Source: Toxorhynchites rutilus septentrionalis
Lineage: Eukaryota > Arthropoda > Insecta > Diptera > Culicidae
DNA: 64,000 nucleotides
Direction of reading: 5' to 3'
Assembly: GCF_029784135.1 (NCBI RefSeq)
Contig: NC_073745.1
Location: forward strand, 242,387,946 to 242,451,945
Positions 10,238-22,250 of this stretch are shown piece after piece (position 1 is the first letter of the stretch; the number at the start of each line of letters is the position of its first letter). The notes below the pieces were generated by a model. It was not told the DNA's origin. It saw only the letters and a program-made list of their open reading frames with translations, and ran no database searches. A program made the position numbers and the translations under genes.

Positions 10238-10599
10238 ATTTCTCTGCTGAGAGCAGTCGCGATTCCACTGACAGAATTATGGCTATATTTGATAATGAGA
10301 ATACAGTATCACGATTAAATTAGACGTTCTTTCAATCATCAAAAAGTTTCTGCAACATTTTTTATTTTGTTTCGATATAGAAAATCCTTAAATACAAACA
10401 TGCTCCAACACCGTTTGGATTTCACTCGCACTACTTGTCTTGAGCCATTTTATCTGAATCAGCTTGAATGTGAGAGATAGTCACTGATAGTGACTGACTG
10501 TCAGTGATTCTGTACCCGCTTTTGTAGACAGTGTTAGCGGAATTCCGGAACTCCCGAGTGTAAAAATGCATGGGGGTATAAAAGTATAGCCGACTTGAA

Positions 10600-10820
10600 T
10601 TTATTTGCAGTGCCGAACTTCTTGGTTTCGGAATCTATATTGGGAAAACACCTTCCGGTTTGCAAAAATGCAAACGAGTACAAAAGCACGCAGCTTGCAT
10701 CTATGTTGCAATGTCGATTCCCCCAGGTTTCATGGGTTTGAAGTCTGTGCTAGAGAAACATTCCAATTTGCAAAAACGCAAAGGAGTACAAAAGTACCCG
10801 CAAATCAGGGTTCATAATTT
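10600..10820 (+). repeat. Degenerate tandem repeat (~100-bp unit), array 1
   Basis: About two units. Each has a 'ggtttgaagtctgtg'-like part, then 'gggaaacattcc', then 'tttgcaaaaacgcaa', 'gagtacaaaagtac' and 'gattcccccagg'. The same unit makes up 13600-13860. Short ORFs across it are by-products of the repeat. Confidence 0.7.
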
Positions 10821-10825
10821 TTTTC

Positions 10826-11490
10826 TCAATGTATATTTTTCACATTTTAACATCAATACTCTATAACTTTTTTAAGACACTATTCGCTTTGACGGCGGAA
10901 TGGTGTCGACATCTGGATACGACATTAGTTTGTATGAGGCCAACTATTCTCTATCAGATAAGTCGGCCCTAAGGCAGTTTCAAATTGCTAAAATTTGAAT
11001 GAAATTTTTTTCTTGGTGTTATTTACCTACTAGAAGTACATTGTTCTGACCCTAATTTGAACTATTTTCTATGAGTTTTAAGATATTCTCACCAAAACTT
11101 ATCATTATAATAAAAAAATATCTTTAGACACAATTTTTGTATGATATTTTTTCACTACTTGCAAGCAAAAGTGATTTTCATTTACATAGAGTACTTATTT
11201 GATTTGGGAAATATAATTCTCATTCATAATTTTTATTTTAGAAGAGTGTTGATTTCTTCTGCAAACCCATATTGTCACGCCTACTCCCCCATTCCGTAAT
11301 ACGAAGCTAATTGCCGTCAACGCGGATTTCGGCACAACTCATGGTTTTTCAGATATAAATTATCAAAGACTCCTCTACCTAAAATCGATACGCCCTTTTC
11401 AAAAGTTACACTTGAGTCAAAAAATTCCCAATTGCTGTGGAAATGATGTGGTATTTCCTCTAACCCAAACAGAATACAAACATTCATTCA
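10826..11490 (+). repeat. Diverged copy of the foldback family of 53261-54440, with ~440-bp insert
   Basis: The block 'catcaatactctataac' at 10850-10866 and the block 'gatataaattatcaaagac' ... 'gatacgcccttttcaaaa' ... 'aattcccaattgctgtgg' at 11350-11445 match consecutive parts of the right arm at 54190-54440. The roughly 440 bp between them (about 10890-11335) is absent from the other copy and is of unknown origin. Confidence 0.6.
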
Positions 11491-11792
11491 AATCAAATAT
11501 ACTCATGTTTTGTCATTCGTCGATTTAATTTCGAATTGCTTTATAATTACCATCAATACAATCGATTTCGGTATTTTTTGTTGCCGTTCTGCGAAAGATG
11601 TTGAATAATATAGTTTGGGAATTATTTTTTGGGAGCATTAGAAATGTAATTTTGCTAAAAGGTATAGAAAAACTAATTAGATATTCGATAAGTTATTCCA
11701 ATTGAAAGCCCTTTTTGTAGTCCTACGTCTCTTCGGTTATTTCCCCGACATTACCCAACCGTCTTCTTTCCATAAATAGATGATTATCGCCA

Positions 11793-12305
11793 GTGGCAGC
11801 TACCCATGCCCGGATACGGCCCATCCATCACCGATGCGGCGCTCTGGAACCGCGGCGATGCGTGACGGGGGAATGCTGGCCAATGTCGGCGCCCACAGCC
11901 ATCCATTTTGAACATTGTGCGACATTTGCAAGACAAGAAGTATCTCATCAGAAAACAGAAACTCCTGACCTGTGTGCCACGAAAGTATCAGTTTGGCTCT
12001 GTCCAGCTTCTTCTTCATTGTAGCCTTCATTACCCCATGAACCTTGCGTTTCTTGTACGGTTTGATTGATAGGTCCTTCATCATGATATTGTGGGCAGTC
12101 CCGATCGAAACATCCAGGTCAGCTGCGGCTCCGGATCGAGCGGTTCATTTTCAGACAAACTCGCTCCTTCACCACTTTGATGGCTGCTGGCGTCCTCGCC
12201 AAACGCTTCCGCTCGGAACTCGCACGATCCTTGGTAATGGTATGGATGAATTTCCGCAACGAACAATAATGTAGGAATTATGGTGGTTCTCACGGTATAG
12301 TAGCA
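11793..12305 (-). pseudogene. Tc1/mariner-superfamily transposase relic
   Basis: Reading the minus strand from 12230 down gives, with a few frame changes, a second HTH half (RTPAAIKVVKERV ... RSIRR), an SIGTAHNIMMKDLSIKPYKKRKVHG stretch broken here into parts, then KLDRAKLIL and LFSDEILLVLQ, where D of FSDE is the expected first catalytic aspartate, followed by HNVQNGWLWA. The motif order matches maT/DD37D-like and related mariner transposases. The later catalytic residues are missing, so this is a 5' fragment. Confidence 0.6.
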
Positions 12306-12328
12306 CACATATCATACCGGAAGTTTCC

Positions 12329-12400
12329 GTTCTGGTCGGGAGATTTCGAAAATTCCTTTCTTCCAACTTGATCTGGTGCACACTTATTCTCGAATTTGCA
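12329..12400 (+). repeat. Degenerate Feilai SINE fragment
   Basis: 'ttccgttctggtcgggagat' followed by diverged 'cttccaacttgatctggtgcacac' parallels the box B to mid-body part of the better Feilai copies. Head and tail are lost. Confidence 0.5.
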
Positions 12401-12404
12401 GTCC

Positions 12405-12795
12405 TATGCGTCTACAAGTTGTCCAGGTGTTCTTAAAGGAGGCAACCTGGGGTTCTCATTGTTTTCGGTATTTTTCAATGATGAGTACTTGCTCATCCCA
12501 CCAAGTTATTGAATTGTGTATGCGGATGGTCCAATGCTTTATTTCAATGTTAAATCCATTGATGAAAATTTCAGCGATCTGGTTTGAACGCTGTTTTAGT
12601 CATCTGACGACCATTAGCGTCCAGGAATCATCTGTCAAAATTTCCAATTTATTGGGTTCATAAAATTACAGATGGCTCATCGGGAGAGTCAGCGTGGTTA
12701 AGGACCTTAAAGTTCATCTCTATTCACAGCTCTCCTTCAACGATCACTGCTCAACCATAATTGCTAAGGCAAACAGGAAATCGGGTATTAACCTT
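12405..12795 (+). pseudogene. Jockey-like LINE reverse transcriptase fragment
   Basis: One frame reads GVLKGGNLGFSLFSVFFND followed by a stop and VYADGPMLYF. This is the palm region of non-LTR reverse transcriptases, where the second catalytic aspartate of YADD is replaced by Gly. Further on (12693-12790) another frame reads VKDLKVHLYSQLSFNDHC then IIAKANRKSG, the usual downstream block. The fragment has stops and frame changes and lacks both ends of the LINE. Confidence 0.75.
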
Positions 12796-13599
12796 TCTAT
12801 ACTTGTGCATAGGTCTGACAGACCCAGAGTTAATGAGGTGGCTGAATTAAATGATTATTGAAACTGAATGAAGTTAAAGAAAAACTATTTTCTGGAGGTT
12901 TTTCATTCAATCATATTTCATTCTTTTGAATAAATACCAACAACGCCTAAAAATACACAATAGCAATATCACAGAGACACACACAGTCTGTCAGTACACG
13001 AGTTAGGATTTTGCACACGAGTTTAGGAGAGTTAAATGAAAGCTGCAAAAAACATTCGAGATCCTCACTGCCTCCGAGTCCTGGAGACGGCTTCAGTTGT
13101 ATGGATTCCATGTGTGCACATTTGAATGAAGAGAATTCGTGAAACTAGATTTCAGTTGAATTTCGTGAATGCTGCTTAAAGAATTCTAGATTGTCCACTT
13201 GATGTTTATGGCTATTTTTAGATATTACACTCACATTCATGTAGACTACAAGTCAGATGGATAACAAATAAAAAAAATTGTAAGGGATTGTATCTAGGTC
13301 GCAGCCGCATATTTTCGACGTAGAACCACGCAATTATATTATGCAATCCACTTGTTTACCACTTCGAATATTATTTTGGAATGCATAGAAATTTTTGTAA
13401 TAGATTATGTTCTTCGTTACAAATAAATTTGATGAACGTCCTTTTACGTTTGATATAATGCCTAGGACTACCAAAATATGTGAATTGTCAAACGATTATT
13501 GTATTTAACATTTCCCTCTGAAATTATTGCGCATCTCATGTTTACGTAGTTCTCGAACCTCTAAAGTTCATTCACCTCTAGTAACTGAAATGACGATTT

Positions 13600-13860
13600 T
13601 CCCAAGCTTCTCAGTTTAAAAGTACGTTTTAGGGAAACATTCCGGTCTGCACAACGACAAGCGAGTACAAAAGTACTCAACACCAAAAAATACCCCAGAC
13701 TTGCAAGTATTTACGAAGCGGATTCCCCCAGGCACATTGGTTTTGAAGTCCGTGTTAAGGAAATACAGCTCGGTGGGAACAAAAATGCCCTTGCATGGAT
13801 ATTTGCAAATCGGAATTCCACAGGTACATCGATTTTGAAGTCTGTGTTGGGGAAACCGTA
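13600..13860 (+). repeat. Degenerate tandem repeat (~100-bp unit), array 2
   Basis: Two to three diverged units with the landmarks seen at 10600-10820: 'aaacattccggtctgca', 'gagtacaaaagtact', 'gattcccccaggcaca', 'ttttgaagtccgtgtt'. No coding content. Confidence 0.65.
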
Positions 13861-14117
13861 AAACGGGCCAATCAAAACTTGGCAGTTAGGGCGTTTAGAT
13901 AACGCTTAACATTTAACAGTTATTCAATTGTTCATCTAGTGAAAAATAATATTTGATTAATTGTGATAGACGCGTAGATATATTCCCTATCAAATATAGA
14001 TATATTCCCTGATTCAAACATCTTTCCGATCTGTTAAGAAATGTTCGAGTTATAAGCATTCGGAATACGGGTAAGGTTAGTATACAAATCGGCAGAACAC
14101 ATGTGTGGGGAAAAAGG

Positions 14118-14334
14118 AAGTTTTTTCAGTTTTCATGAATTTAAACCGTTTAGAGATTAGCGAATTGTAATGTATAGCATATCAAACAAATCTTAGAAAA
14201 TTTCCGATTCGATTGGTATGAAAATCTTGAGAATTCGTTCACAGTGAAAATAGTTATTAACTTTAACTTTATTTCATAAAAACGTGACCTGTTGTCTGAT
14301 TTGGCACCCTTCTTGAAAGACGTAATTCTATGTC
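14118..14334 (+). repeat. Dispersed repeat family Y, copy 2
   Basis: Collinear with 1908-2114 from 'tttcatgaattt' to the palindrome, which has decayed here to GACGTAA-TT-CTATGTC (14319-14334). Confidence 0.7.
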
Positions 14335-14339
14335 AAAAC

Positions 14340-14405
14340 TCAATTGAGAAATGAATATTGCATTGGGACCTTGATGTTCCTCCGGGAACGTTAGTGCTGT
14401 CCAAG
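14340..14405 (+). repeat. Feilai SINE tail fragment
   Basis: 'attgcattgggaccttgatg' and 'tcctccgggaacgttagtgc' correspond to the 3' end of the Feilai copies ('atgttgggacggcgaagttc', 'aacgttagggtcat'). It ends about 40 bp before the splice acceptor of the aminotransferase exon. Confidence 0.55.
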
Positions 14406-14445
14406 AACTATAATTCATATATTTTATTCATTTTTCCATTTTCAG

Positions 14446-15798
14446 AAATATGAACTGGAGAATAATTCATACCTTTTTCAATACGGACCATCGATTGGAA
14501 CCACCGAATTTCGCGAAACATTAGCTGGATTTCTGTCCAAAGGATACCAATCTGAAGTTAACAAGTAATTTTCGTTTATTTTTGTTCGGACATTTTCTAA
14601 TCGTTAACATTTTTTATAGGTCCGATTTGGTTCTTACATCCGGAGCAACGCACGGGTTGCATCTGATTCTCTCCACTTTGCTTGATTTGTCTGGCTACAT
14701 ATTTGTCGATGAGGTAACATACATGATCGCCTTGGAAGTTTTCGGCCAGTTCAGTTCGATGAAAGTTATTCCAGGTGAGGTGATTCGTTGGAATAATCAC
14801 GAATTGTTACGAATCTTAATTTTCAGTGCCGCTGAACACCGATGGACCTAACATTAAGATTCTCACCTCCCTAATCGAGCAATTCAGATTCGAACCAAAG
14901 GATGGAAAAATGTTTTGGGGAGTTTATTATACGATTCCCACGTTTCACAACCCCACAGGTATCTTATTTTCGGAAGGTAATCTCATATTAATACCACAAA
15001 TTTACCAGAGAGTTGATTCAATTTTTTTTCAGAGATCAACAAACAACTGATCAGTTTAGCCCGATCCAGAGAAATCCTCATAGCATGTGACGATGTGTAT
15101 AATCTTTTATGTTACAAGAATTCAGACCTGAATCCATCGGTGAAACAGTCACCGAAACGCTTGTTCGCTTACGACATTGAGGACATCGATTGCGATAACT
15201 GGAAGGGTAACATTATCTCCAATGGATCTTTTTCGAAGATTCTTTCGCCGGGCATTCGTCTAGGCTGGTTGGAGTGTCCCCCGCGTTGTGTAGCAGTTTT
15301 TCGAACAAGGTACATCAACTGACTCATTTACAATGTCCTGATGTTCATTGAAATATTTTCTATTTTCCAAGTGGGGTCTTGAAAAGCGGAGGAGCTGCCA
15401 ACAACTACACCGCAGGAGTTGTTTCTAGCATGATTCAGCTGGGTCTAGCAGAGCGTCATCTGCGAAAACTATCCGAGAACTATTCCGAACGATTGGAGGC
15501 AGCGTGCGAGGTTTTGAAGGCGGAGCTTCCACGCGGTTGTACATTTCTTCAACCAACCGGTGGCTACTTCATATGGATTCGTTTTCCGGATGGTATTGAT
15601 TGTGATGATTTCAATCAATACAGTATGAAGCATTTCGGCGTTATGGCCATCGGCGGGAGTCGATTTTCTCCGCTCAAACAGCAGTTGAATTTTCTGAGAT
15701 TGACGTTTGCCTTCCACCAGCCGGAATATTTGCACAACAGTGTGAGCAAAATGTGTGCGGCAATGAAGGCTTACTTGAGTGAGAAGAGTCACCTTTGA
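14446..15798 (+). CDS. PLP-dependent aminotransferase, class I/II (5' exon missing)
   Basis: Five exons joined by GT-AG introns of about 50-60 bp: 14446-14564, 14620-14774, 14827-14976, 15033-15309 and 15372-15798. All phases agree. The product resembles the insect family annotated as 2-aminoadipate transaminase-like or YER152C-like, fold-type I enzymes that transfer amino groups between amino and keto acids. Visible motifs are YGPSIGTTEFRETLAGFL near the start, LTSGATHGLHL (cofactor phosphate loop), HNPTG, ACDDVYNLLCY (Asp and Tyr contacts to PLP), NGSFSKILSPGIRLGW (Lys forms the Schiff base), and GGYFIWIRFP with NFLRLTFAF near the C-terminus. All catalytic landmarks are intact and there are no internal stops, so the gene looks functional. 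The frame is open through the acceptor at 14445, so an upstream exon encoding the N-terminus (usually a Gly/Pro-rich substrate loop) must exist; I did not find it. The exact substrate is not deducible. Confidence 0.9.
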
Positions 15799-15982
15799 AA
15801 ATGGTTTTTGGTCCGAACGACTAGTATAATTTGATTGATGTATTACTTGAAATGAATCAGAAGTTCATAGTTTGCATGTTCGGCGATGTACCGGAATTAA
15901 AATTAACTAAGGAAATTAATCTTTCCGACAATGGTTTAAAATGATGTTCATACTTTAATGATATACAGTGAGGTTAAGTTGA

Positions 15983-15988
15983 AATAAA
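15983..15988 (+). terminator. Poly(A) signal AATAAA for the aminotransferase
   Basis: AATAAA about 185 bp after the stop codon, the first good signal downstream. Confidence 0.5.
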
Positions 15989-16219
15989 TTTTCCATTATT
16001 ACTTTCTATTTCACCCTTTAGCACCCAGTTTTTCGAAACGTCGGTTTATAAAAATTTACAGAGTGGTCAGTTATGAGCGAACGCTATATTTAAAATATGA
16101 GTCCGATTCCATAAGCATATTTCTCAGAAACAAAATGAAAATATTTTTGGACCTTATTTACGTATTTTCCTTGAAACAGAATTTACAGTGATATACGAGA
16201 GAAAATCGGACTGAAGATA

Positions 16220-17801
16220 CACTGCGTTTCACAACCACTCATTTTTTCTGAGTTTCCAGAGATATGTGAGAAGTCGGTGGAATTGAAGTATATAGTGTAG
16301 GATATAATAACTATCTTCGTATAAAAGACTGCCCACTTGAACTTTATTTTTGTGTTCAGGCACGAAACAATAAAAAAACTAAAATTCCAGAGTTTCATAA
16401 CTATAGAACCAGATGTAAAAATTCTCACTCCTTTACAAAATTAACGTCAATTTCACATGAATTACAATAAGTTTCTAATTCGTAGGTTAACTTTAGTTCT
16501 CAATCAGTTCAAATAACCCATTCGGGGTGGGTTTGACTAAGTTGCGCCATGTTATAGTGTGTATCCCATTCTACGCAGAGGATTGCTTAAGCTCTTCAAA
16601 TCACTCATACTGCTTGTAAGCTGCATCTACTATTCGTACGATCACTCCTCACAGGTTATTGACATGGTTTTGATTTGGTAATCAAGCTGACCAGTCCAGA
16701 ATCTGAAGCCCCTGTTCATTAAACCATGCCTTGATCTTCCGGATTTTATGAATTGATGCCAAATTACCCATTTATCACATTGTTTTTTATGCAAAAACAG
16801 CAGTAAATGATCCTGAAGTACTTCGATACACTTCTGACGTTCATTCGTGTTGATGGAAAGCTATCTGAACCAGGCCGTTTCGAAAATATTTTACTAAAAC
16901 CATCAAACTGTCGCCTGCAAAGTTACGTGTTGAAAAATTACATGACACGTTCCGTAAGTCCTTCCAGAATGAAGAAATTCTATTCAAGATAGATTTTATT
17001 GATCAGAGCAGTTCTCCTGAAATAGTGAAACCCATGACCCATTAGCTCCCATTAGCTTCCACATTAGTTTTTGGACCCGCAGCTTTGGAGATGGGATTTT
17101 TATAGTTTGGGGAGAATTTTCTCAAGCAGGCCTGGTTTAGGAAGCTTGCCCCTAACACGAGTAAACAGTCAGAAGTGCTACGAAGTACTTCAGAATCATT
17201 TACTACTGTTTTTACATCAAAAACAATGTTCTAATTGGGTAATTTGGCTTCAATTAATAAAATCCGGAGTGTCATGGCATAGTTTAATAAATACGGGCTT
17301 CGGATTCTGGACTGGTCAGCTTGTTTACCAGATCAAAATCCTATCAAGAACTTATGAGGAGTGATCGTACGAATAGTAGATGCAGCTTACAAGCAGTATG
17401 AGTGATTTGAAGAACTTAAACAAGCAGTATCTTCTGCGTTGAACGAGATTCATATTACAACATGGCGCAGCTTGGTCTAGACCGCCCCCAATGGGTTATT
17501 TTAACTGATTGAGGACTAAATATGACCTACGAATTAGAAACTTGTTGTAATTCTTGTGAAGTTGACGTTAATTTTGTAAAAAAATGAGAGTTTTGTCCAT
17601 CTGGTTCTATAGTTATGAAACACTGGAATTTTGGTTTTTTGAATGTTTCGTGCTTGAACACAAAAATAAAGTTCAAATGGCCAGTCTTTTATACGAAGAT
17701 AGTTATTATATCCTACACTATATACTTCAATTCAACCGACTTCTTACATATCTCTGGAAACTCAGAAAAAATGAATAGTTCTATAGTTGTGAAACGCAGT
17801 G
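16220..17801 (+). mobile_element. Tc1-like element rearranged into a long inverted repeat
   Basis: The ends read 'cactgcgtttcacaac' and its inverse, flanked by TA at 16218-16219 and 17802-17803. About 520 bp at each side (16220-16740 and 17270-17801) are inverted copies. Plus-strand frames across 17080-17480 read IFIVWGEFSQAG, LRILDWSACLPDQNPIKNL (the Tc1 D-x-N-P-I-x-N-L block; the usual Glu is Lys here) and EELKQAVSSALNEI. The same C-terminal part is present inverted in the left arm. A second TIR-like motif ('gtttcataactatagaacc') lies ~170 bp inside each end, an IR/DR layout. The element is dead: frames are broken and the catalytic N-terminal half is replaced by the duplicated 3' half. Confidence 0.8.
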
Positions 17802-18289
17802 TATTAAGAAGCTCCAAGGAACCGTCCGCGCCGGTCTCACTTTCCCTCCTCACAAAATTTATCCGACGGTGAATGTAGATACCTTTCGGTCGGAATGAAA
17901 GAAAATCAGCAAACAGTTCGCAAAAGGTTCAACACCAAATCTGTCATAATGAGTATAACACAAGGGTCGACACGCTTGAACTTTGTCGGGTATATTGAAC
18001 GAAAACAGCATGAACAAATTTCGAAAAGCCTGCATTCAGGCACTTTCATTACTGTCAATAATTTCAGGTGATTATGACGAACGTTAAGTTGATCTTCATC
18101 ACTTGCAGTGAATTTTTATTGAAAACGTGTTTAATTTCCATGTTTGGAAAAAAAAAACAGGAATCCGGAAAAGGCAACGTTAGTTTTTGTTGAGTGTTGA
18201 CTGTTGTGTGGTGTTGAGTGGTTGAGTGACATTTAGCGTTGAATGGTGTTGAGCGTTCCGTTTCCCTTTCCGTTTCTTTTTCTTCCTTT

Positions 18290-18490
18290 GACGTAGAACT
18301 ACGTCTTTCATTAAGGATGCTGTATCAGAAAACAGGTCACGTTTTTATGAAATAGAGTTAACGTTAATAACCTTATTGCCACGAACGGATTTTGGTGATT
18401 TACATGCCAAACGAATCGAAAATTCCCTAAGATTTGTTTGATATGCTATACATTACGATCCCCTGGTGTGTAAATGGTTAAAATTCACGA
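18290..18490 (-). repeat. Dispersed repeat family Y, copy 3
   Basis: Inverse orientation of 1908-2114. It starts with the palindrome GACGTAG-AA-CTACGTC (18290-18305), then 'aacaggtcacgtttttatga', 'gatatgctatacatt' and 'attcacgaaaactg'. Confidence 0.7.
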
Positions 18491-18590
18491 AAACTGTAAG
18501 CGTTTCCATTTCCTCATACATTTGTTCTGTCCATTTGTGTGCTTTCCCGAACAGAGCTGTCAATAACGGGCAACTTATCGACGAGGAATA

Positions 18591-18650
18591 GAGGCGAATG
18601 AACTGCAAAGTTTAAAGCCTCTTAAAAACAAAGAATCAATCAATCAATCG
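18591..18650 (+). repeat. SINE-like 3' tail with (AATC)n end
   Basis: Second copy of the GAGGC...GCCTC hairpin tail seen at 2814-2876, here followed by 'aatcaatcaatcaatc'. Confidence 0.55.
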
Positions 18651-18956
18651 AATGTTCCCGTGAATAAAGGAAAAGAAGAAAAATGAAGGGGAATACTTGC
18701 CTAGAGTCTAAACAGTGGATCTCGCTGAGGCAAACTTTCAGTCACGTTCTGTATTCAAGGCAATGAACATCGCTTGCTCTTGCTTGTTTTGCGTCATCAC
18801 GTGTCTTCGTTTCGGATTGAGCTGAGGACGCGACCAAATTACTCACGCGCTGATGCAAAATGATGAGAAGTGTTTTTAGTCTTAGTAGCTTCAAGCCACC
18901 AATGTATGGCATTATGCATGTTATGGCGAACGCTTGTGCGACTTATATAAATTAAT

Positions 18957-19003
18957 AGCGTAGTTCCACGTCAACAATGCGGTCGTATCTTGTACACAAC
19001 CTC
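18957..19003 (+). repeat. Short dispersed motif ending in CTACGTCAAC-like sequence
   Basis: 'gttccacgtcaacaatgcgg' followed by 'tcgtatcttgtacacaac' recurs as 'cctacgtcaactatgcggtc' at 53187-53222 and, on the minus strand and more diverged, at 48795-48838. It is probably the end of a non-autonomous DNA element. Confidence 0.5.
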
Positions 19004-19794
19004 CTATATATTTTTAATACAGTATTATAATGACTTCCAACACTTTTTGGCTGGGTCGCCACTTCCACTTTTGGAAGAATGTTGGGAGTAAGGATTGAAC
19101 TTGTGACTTTTAGCGTGAGAGGTACGGTCCGTTTCCGTTTCCGCTTTATATGCTCTTTCACTACCGGCATTTCGTTCTAATACGGTCTTAGTTTCTAACA
19201 CTATCTTTGTCTAACTCAACTTCACTAACTCCATTTTTGGTCTTCCAGGGTCGTTTTCAATGAACCGGAAACGATACGATATTCGACTTCTGCTGTTGAA
19301 GCCCTTTCATGCAATACCCATATCGTAGGGGTTTTATATCATTGCTGTGTCATTTAGACTCCGCTCGTCTGTTATTGTCACCCTTTGCCCATATAATTTG
19401 GGATGTATGCCATAGCAAGAGTTATACTAAACATTCCATTGCCGAAGTCGCCAAAAACAACGATTTCACTTTTAATTGGTTGACGTTGAATTTTATGCTT
19501 TGCTTTTCACTTTTATTTTTCGATGGTCTTCAATTTCGACGTTATGAATATCATAACCAAAATGAAGATGCAAATGAAAAATGAATTTCATGGCAAGCAG
19601 ATGTTGATGTTCATCCCACTAGTATTCATCGATAGTGTTGTTTCATATTTATCGACTCTCGCTTGAACAGTAGGTTTTCAATACTAGGCAGGCCGAAATT
19701 AGCCGTATTTGAATCTCGTGAACGTGAATATTTTCGCCACTGTTCTTGGCACAGGTGTGTAGAATGATTTTCGGCGCACGCTCTTCAGTTGTCA

Positions 19795-20735
19795 AAATGG
19801 CCTCCAAGCAAGATGAACGGCGTTTGAAAACCCCCAGAATTTCCGCTTTTGTCGCATAATCAGTTAGCAGAAAAGCTCAATTTACCTCAAACGACGGTGT
19901 CCAAAATGATTAGAGTGTTTGGGAAGAGGTTGACCACAACTCGGAAGCCTGGAAGTGAAAGAAACCGCATCCCGACGGTCGAACAGACAACCAAAGCGGT
20001 GAAGAGGATATACACGAGGAATCCAAACTTATCTATCCGGGATGTGGCAGATACAGTCGGAGTGTCCCACACCACGGTGCAATGGGCCAAGAAAAGAGCT
20101 AGGCTGTCAACGTACAAAAAGGTAAAGACCCCAAACCGCGACGAAAAGCAAAACAAATCGGCCAAAACGAGGACACGGAAGTTGTACACGACGATGTTGA
20201 TCAAATTCGACTGTATCGATATGAATGACGAGACATACGTCAAAACCGACTGTAATTAGATTCCGGGACAATAATTCTACACGGCGACGGGAAGGAGCAA
20301 AGTGTCAGAGATATTCGAAAACATTAAATTATCGAAATTCGCAAAGGAAAATCTGGTTCGGCAGGCGATATGCTCGTGTGGAGAGAAGAGCAGCATTTTT
20401 GTATCAACCAGGAAGTTTACGTCAAAGAGTGCCTCCAAAAACGACTCCTGCCGTTCCTGCAGCAGCACACGGGTTCCGTGCTGTTTTGGCCGGATTTGGC
20501 CTCATGCTACTAGGGCAAAAAGTAGTATGTGGTATGCCACAACGTCCAATTCGTGCCTAAGGATAAGAACCCGCCCAACATCCCAGAGCTTCCCGATCGA
20601 ACAACACTGGGCCATCGTAAAGCGGAACTTACGGAAGACAAAAAAGTCGTCGGGAGCAAGTAGCAATTCAAGGCGAACTGGCGTGTAGCTGCTGAGAAAG
20701 TCGTCGAATCGACTGTACAAAATTTGATGCGGCAT
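19795..20735 (+). pseudogene. DD37E-type transposase pseudogene
   Basis: Starts MASKQDERR at 19795. After a frame change near 19845 it reads SHNQLAEKLNLPQTTVSKM (first HTH), LSIRDVADTVGVSHTTVQ (second HTH), TPNRDEKQNKSAKTRTRKL and IDMNDETYVKTD, the first catalytic Asp region. It then breaks into several frames with recognisable IKLSKFAKENLVRQAICSC. The second Asp and the Glu regions are visible only as diverged fragments. It parallels the better copy at 28727-29733. No clear terminal repeats were found. Confidence 0.75.
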
Positions 20736-21654
20736 GCGAAAACGAAGACAACAAATGTATTGTGTTTCTAACAACCGCCTACTTTCTTGGCCACTGTGCC
20801 AAGCTGATGCTAATTCCGGTGGTGACCGAATGTCTCGTCTGTATCCAATACATCCCAGCGGATCACACCACGACTATTCCACAATACGCATAACAGCAGT
20901 CTTGCAACTCGGTGCTGATGCGCAACAAGATTTTTGTACCCAGTTGAGCTCCCACTCCTTGCGCACACATGCGCTCTGGCGAATGAGCACGCTCCGAAAC
21001 ACAGATGAAATGTTTGGTTGTCAGTGCCGTTCTTACGCTCAGTTTTAAGCTAAGTTTCACGCTGAAATTTGCGCCGTGCTTGCGCCGTATTTCTATACTG
21101 GGCAATTGAATCTGGATTGCTCTCTCTGTTGAGGTATTTTTCTTCACACAAGCGTATACGGTTCAAATGGGGGCGCGCTGTTGTTTTTATGCTTTGCTTA
21201 GAACGAATGAAGGCAAAGCAGGCGCTAGAATTTGATGTGTATGTGTGTGTGTATATAATTCGACGCGTATCACACAAGTGAAAAGAAATGTTTAGTATCT
21301 GAGTTCTGCGCCGGGTACATTTTGCGTACTTATGAATTTTGTGCTCTTCGCACCAAGAGAGAATACGAGTTTTTTTGAGCACGCGCTGATGAAAATAAAA
21401 CTCAAGCGAAGCGCTATGTTTGTTTTCTGAAGACTGCATAACATGAAGATCCGGTAATTACAGTTTGTTTTGGCATAAACTTTGATGGCATACCTCTTCC
21501 TATCCAGTGAAGTCCTCTGTATTGGATATAGTTCGAAATTTCCGACTCATCACTGGTTATCAGTGATGGCATTTTCACTGAAATGATACACCTGTGCGCG
21601 AGTTCCATGCCTAAACTGAGGATACAGTCATCATTCACCAAAGAGATACTATGC

Positions 21655-22250
21655 GCTTATCCCTTTCAACGGCGAATATATAGAGAGCCAGTGTTCGCTA
21701 GTTGGGAGAAATCTTGGTGCGAGTGAGCCACAGAATGGTTCTGGACCAGTGAATGGTCAAGTTCATCTGCTTGCTCGTTGCCCTCTATACTGCAATGGCC
21801 AGGAATCCAGTACAGTTGTACCGAATTTATCTGACTTAATTGCCGCGTAATTCCCAGACATTATCTGAAAAGCATTTAAAAACATTTTGAGCTTTAAGTG
21901 CGGCTTGACTGTCTGAGAATATGCAGATGTTAGAATGTCTATATTTCCTTTTGAGGTAGACCTTTAAACATTCCATTATTGCATCTATTTCTACCTGAAA
22001 AACTGTTGGCCAGTTTCCCATAGCCACATAGAGTTTTGTTCTGGGACCATACACTCCGGCACCTGTTCTGATTGAACCATTACAAACGTTGACATCATCT
22101 TCATCCTATACTGAACGAGAATGTTCGATCACTCTCTACGGAATCTCATAATTAATCTTAGGTTCCATCCAATCACTGCTCATCTCTGAGGCTGGTCCAA
22201 TGGGTAAGAGTTTCAGGATGCTCAAGTGACAAAACTTGTCCCCGTCTAGT
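21655..22250 (-). pseudogene. LINE RNase H domain fragment
   Basis: Minus-strand frames read VCNGSIRTGAGVYGPRTK, WPTVFQVEIDAIMECL, ICIFSDSQAALKA and, further on, VQLYWIPGHCSIEGNEQADEL. These are the four RNase H blocks carried at the C-terminus of I- and LOA-type LINEs. The first catalytic Asp (TDGS in intact copies) is Asn here, and the frame changes around 21840. It is a dead fragment. The 300 bp upstream (22289-22585) is open on the same strand but not recognisable. Confidence 0.8.
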
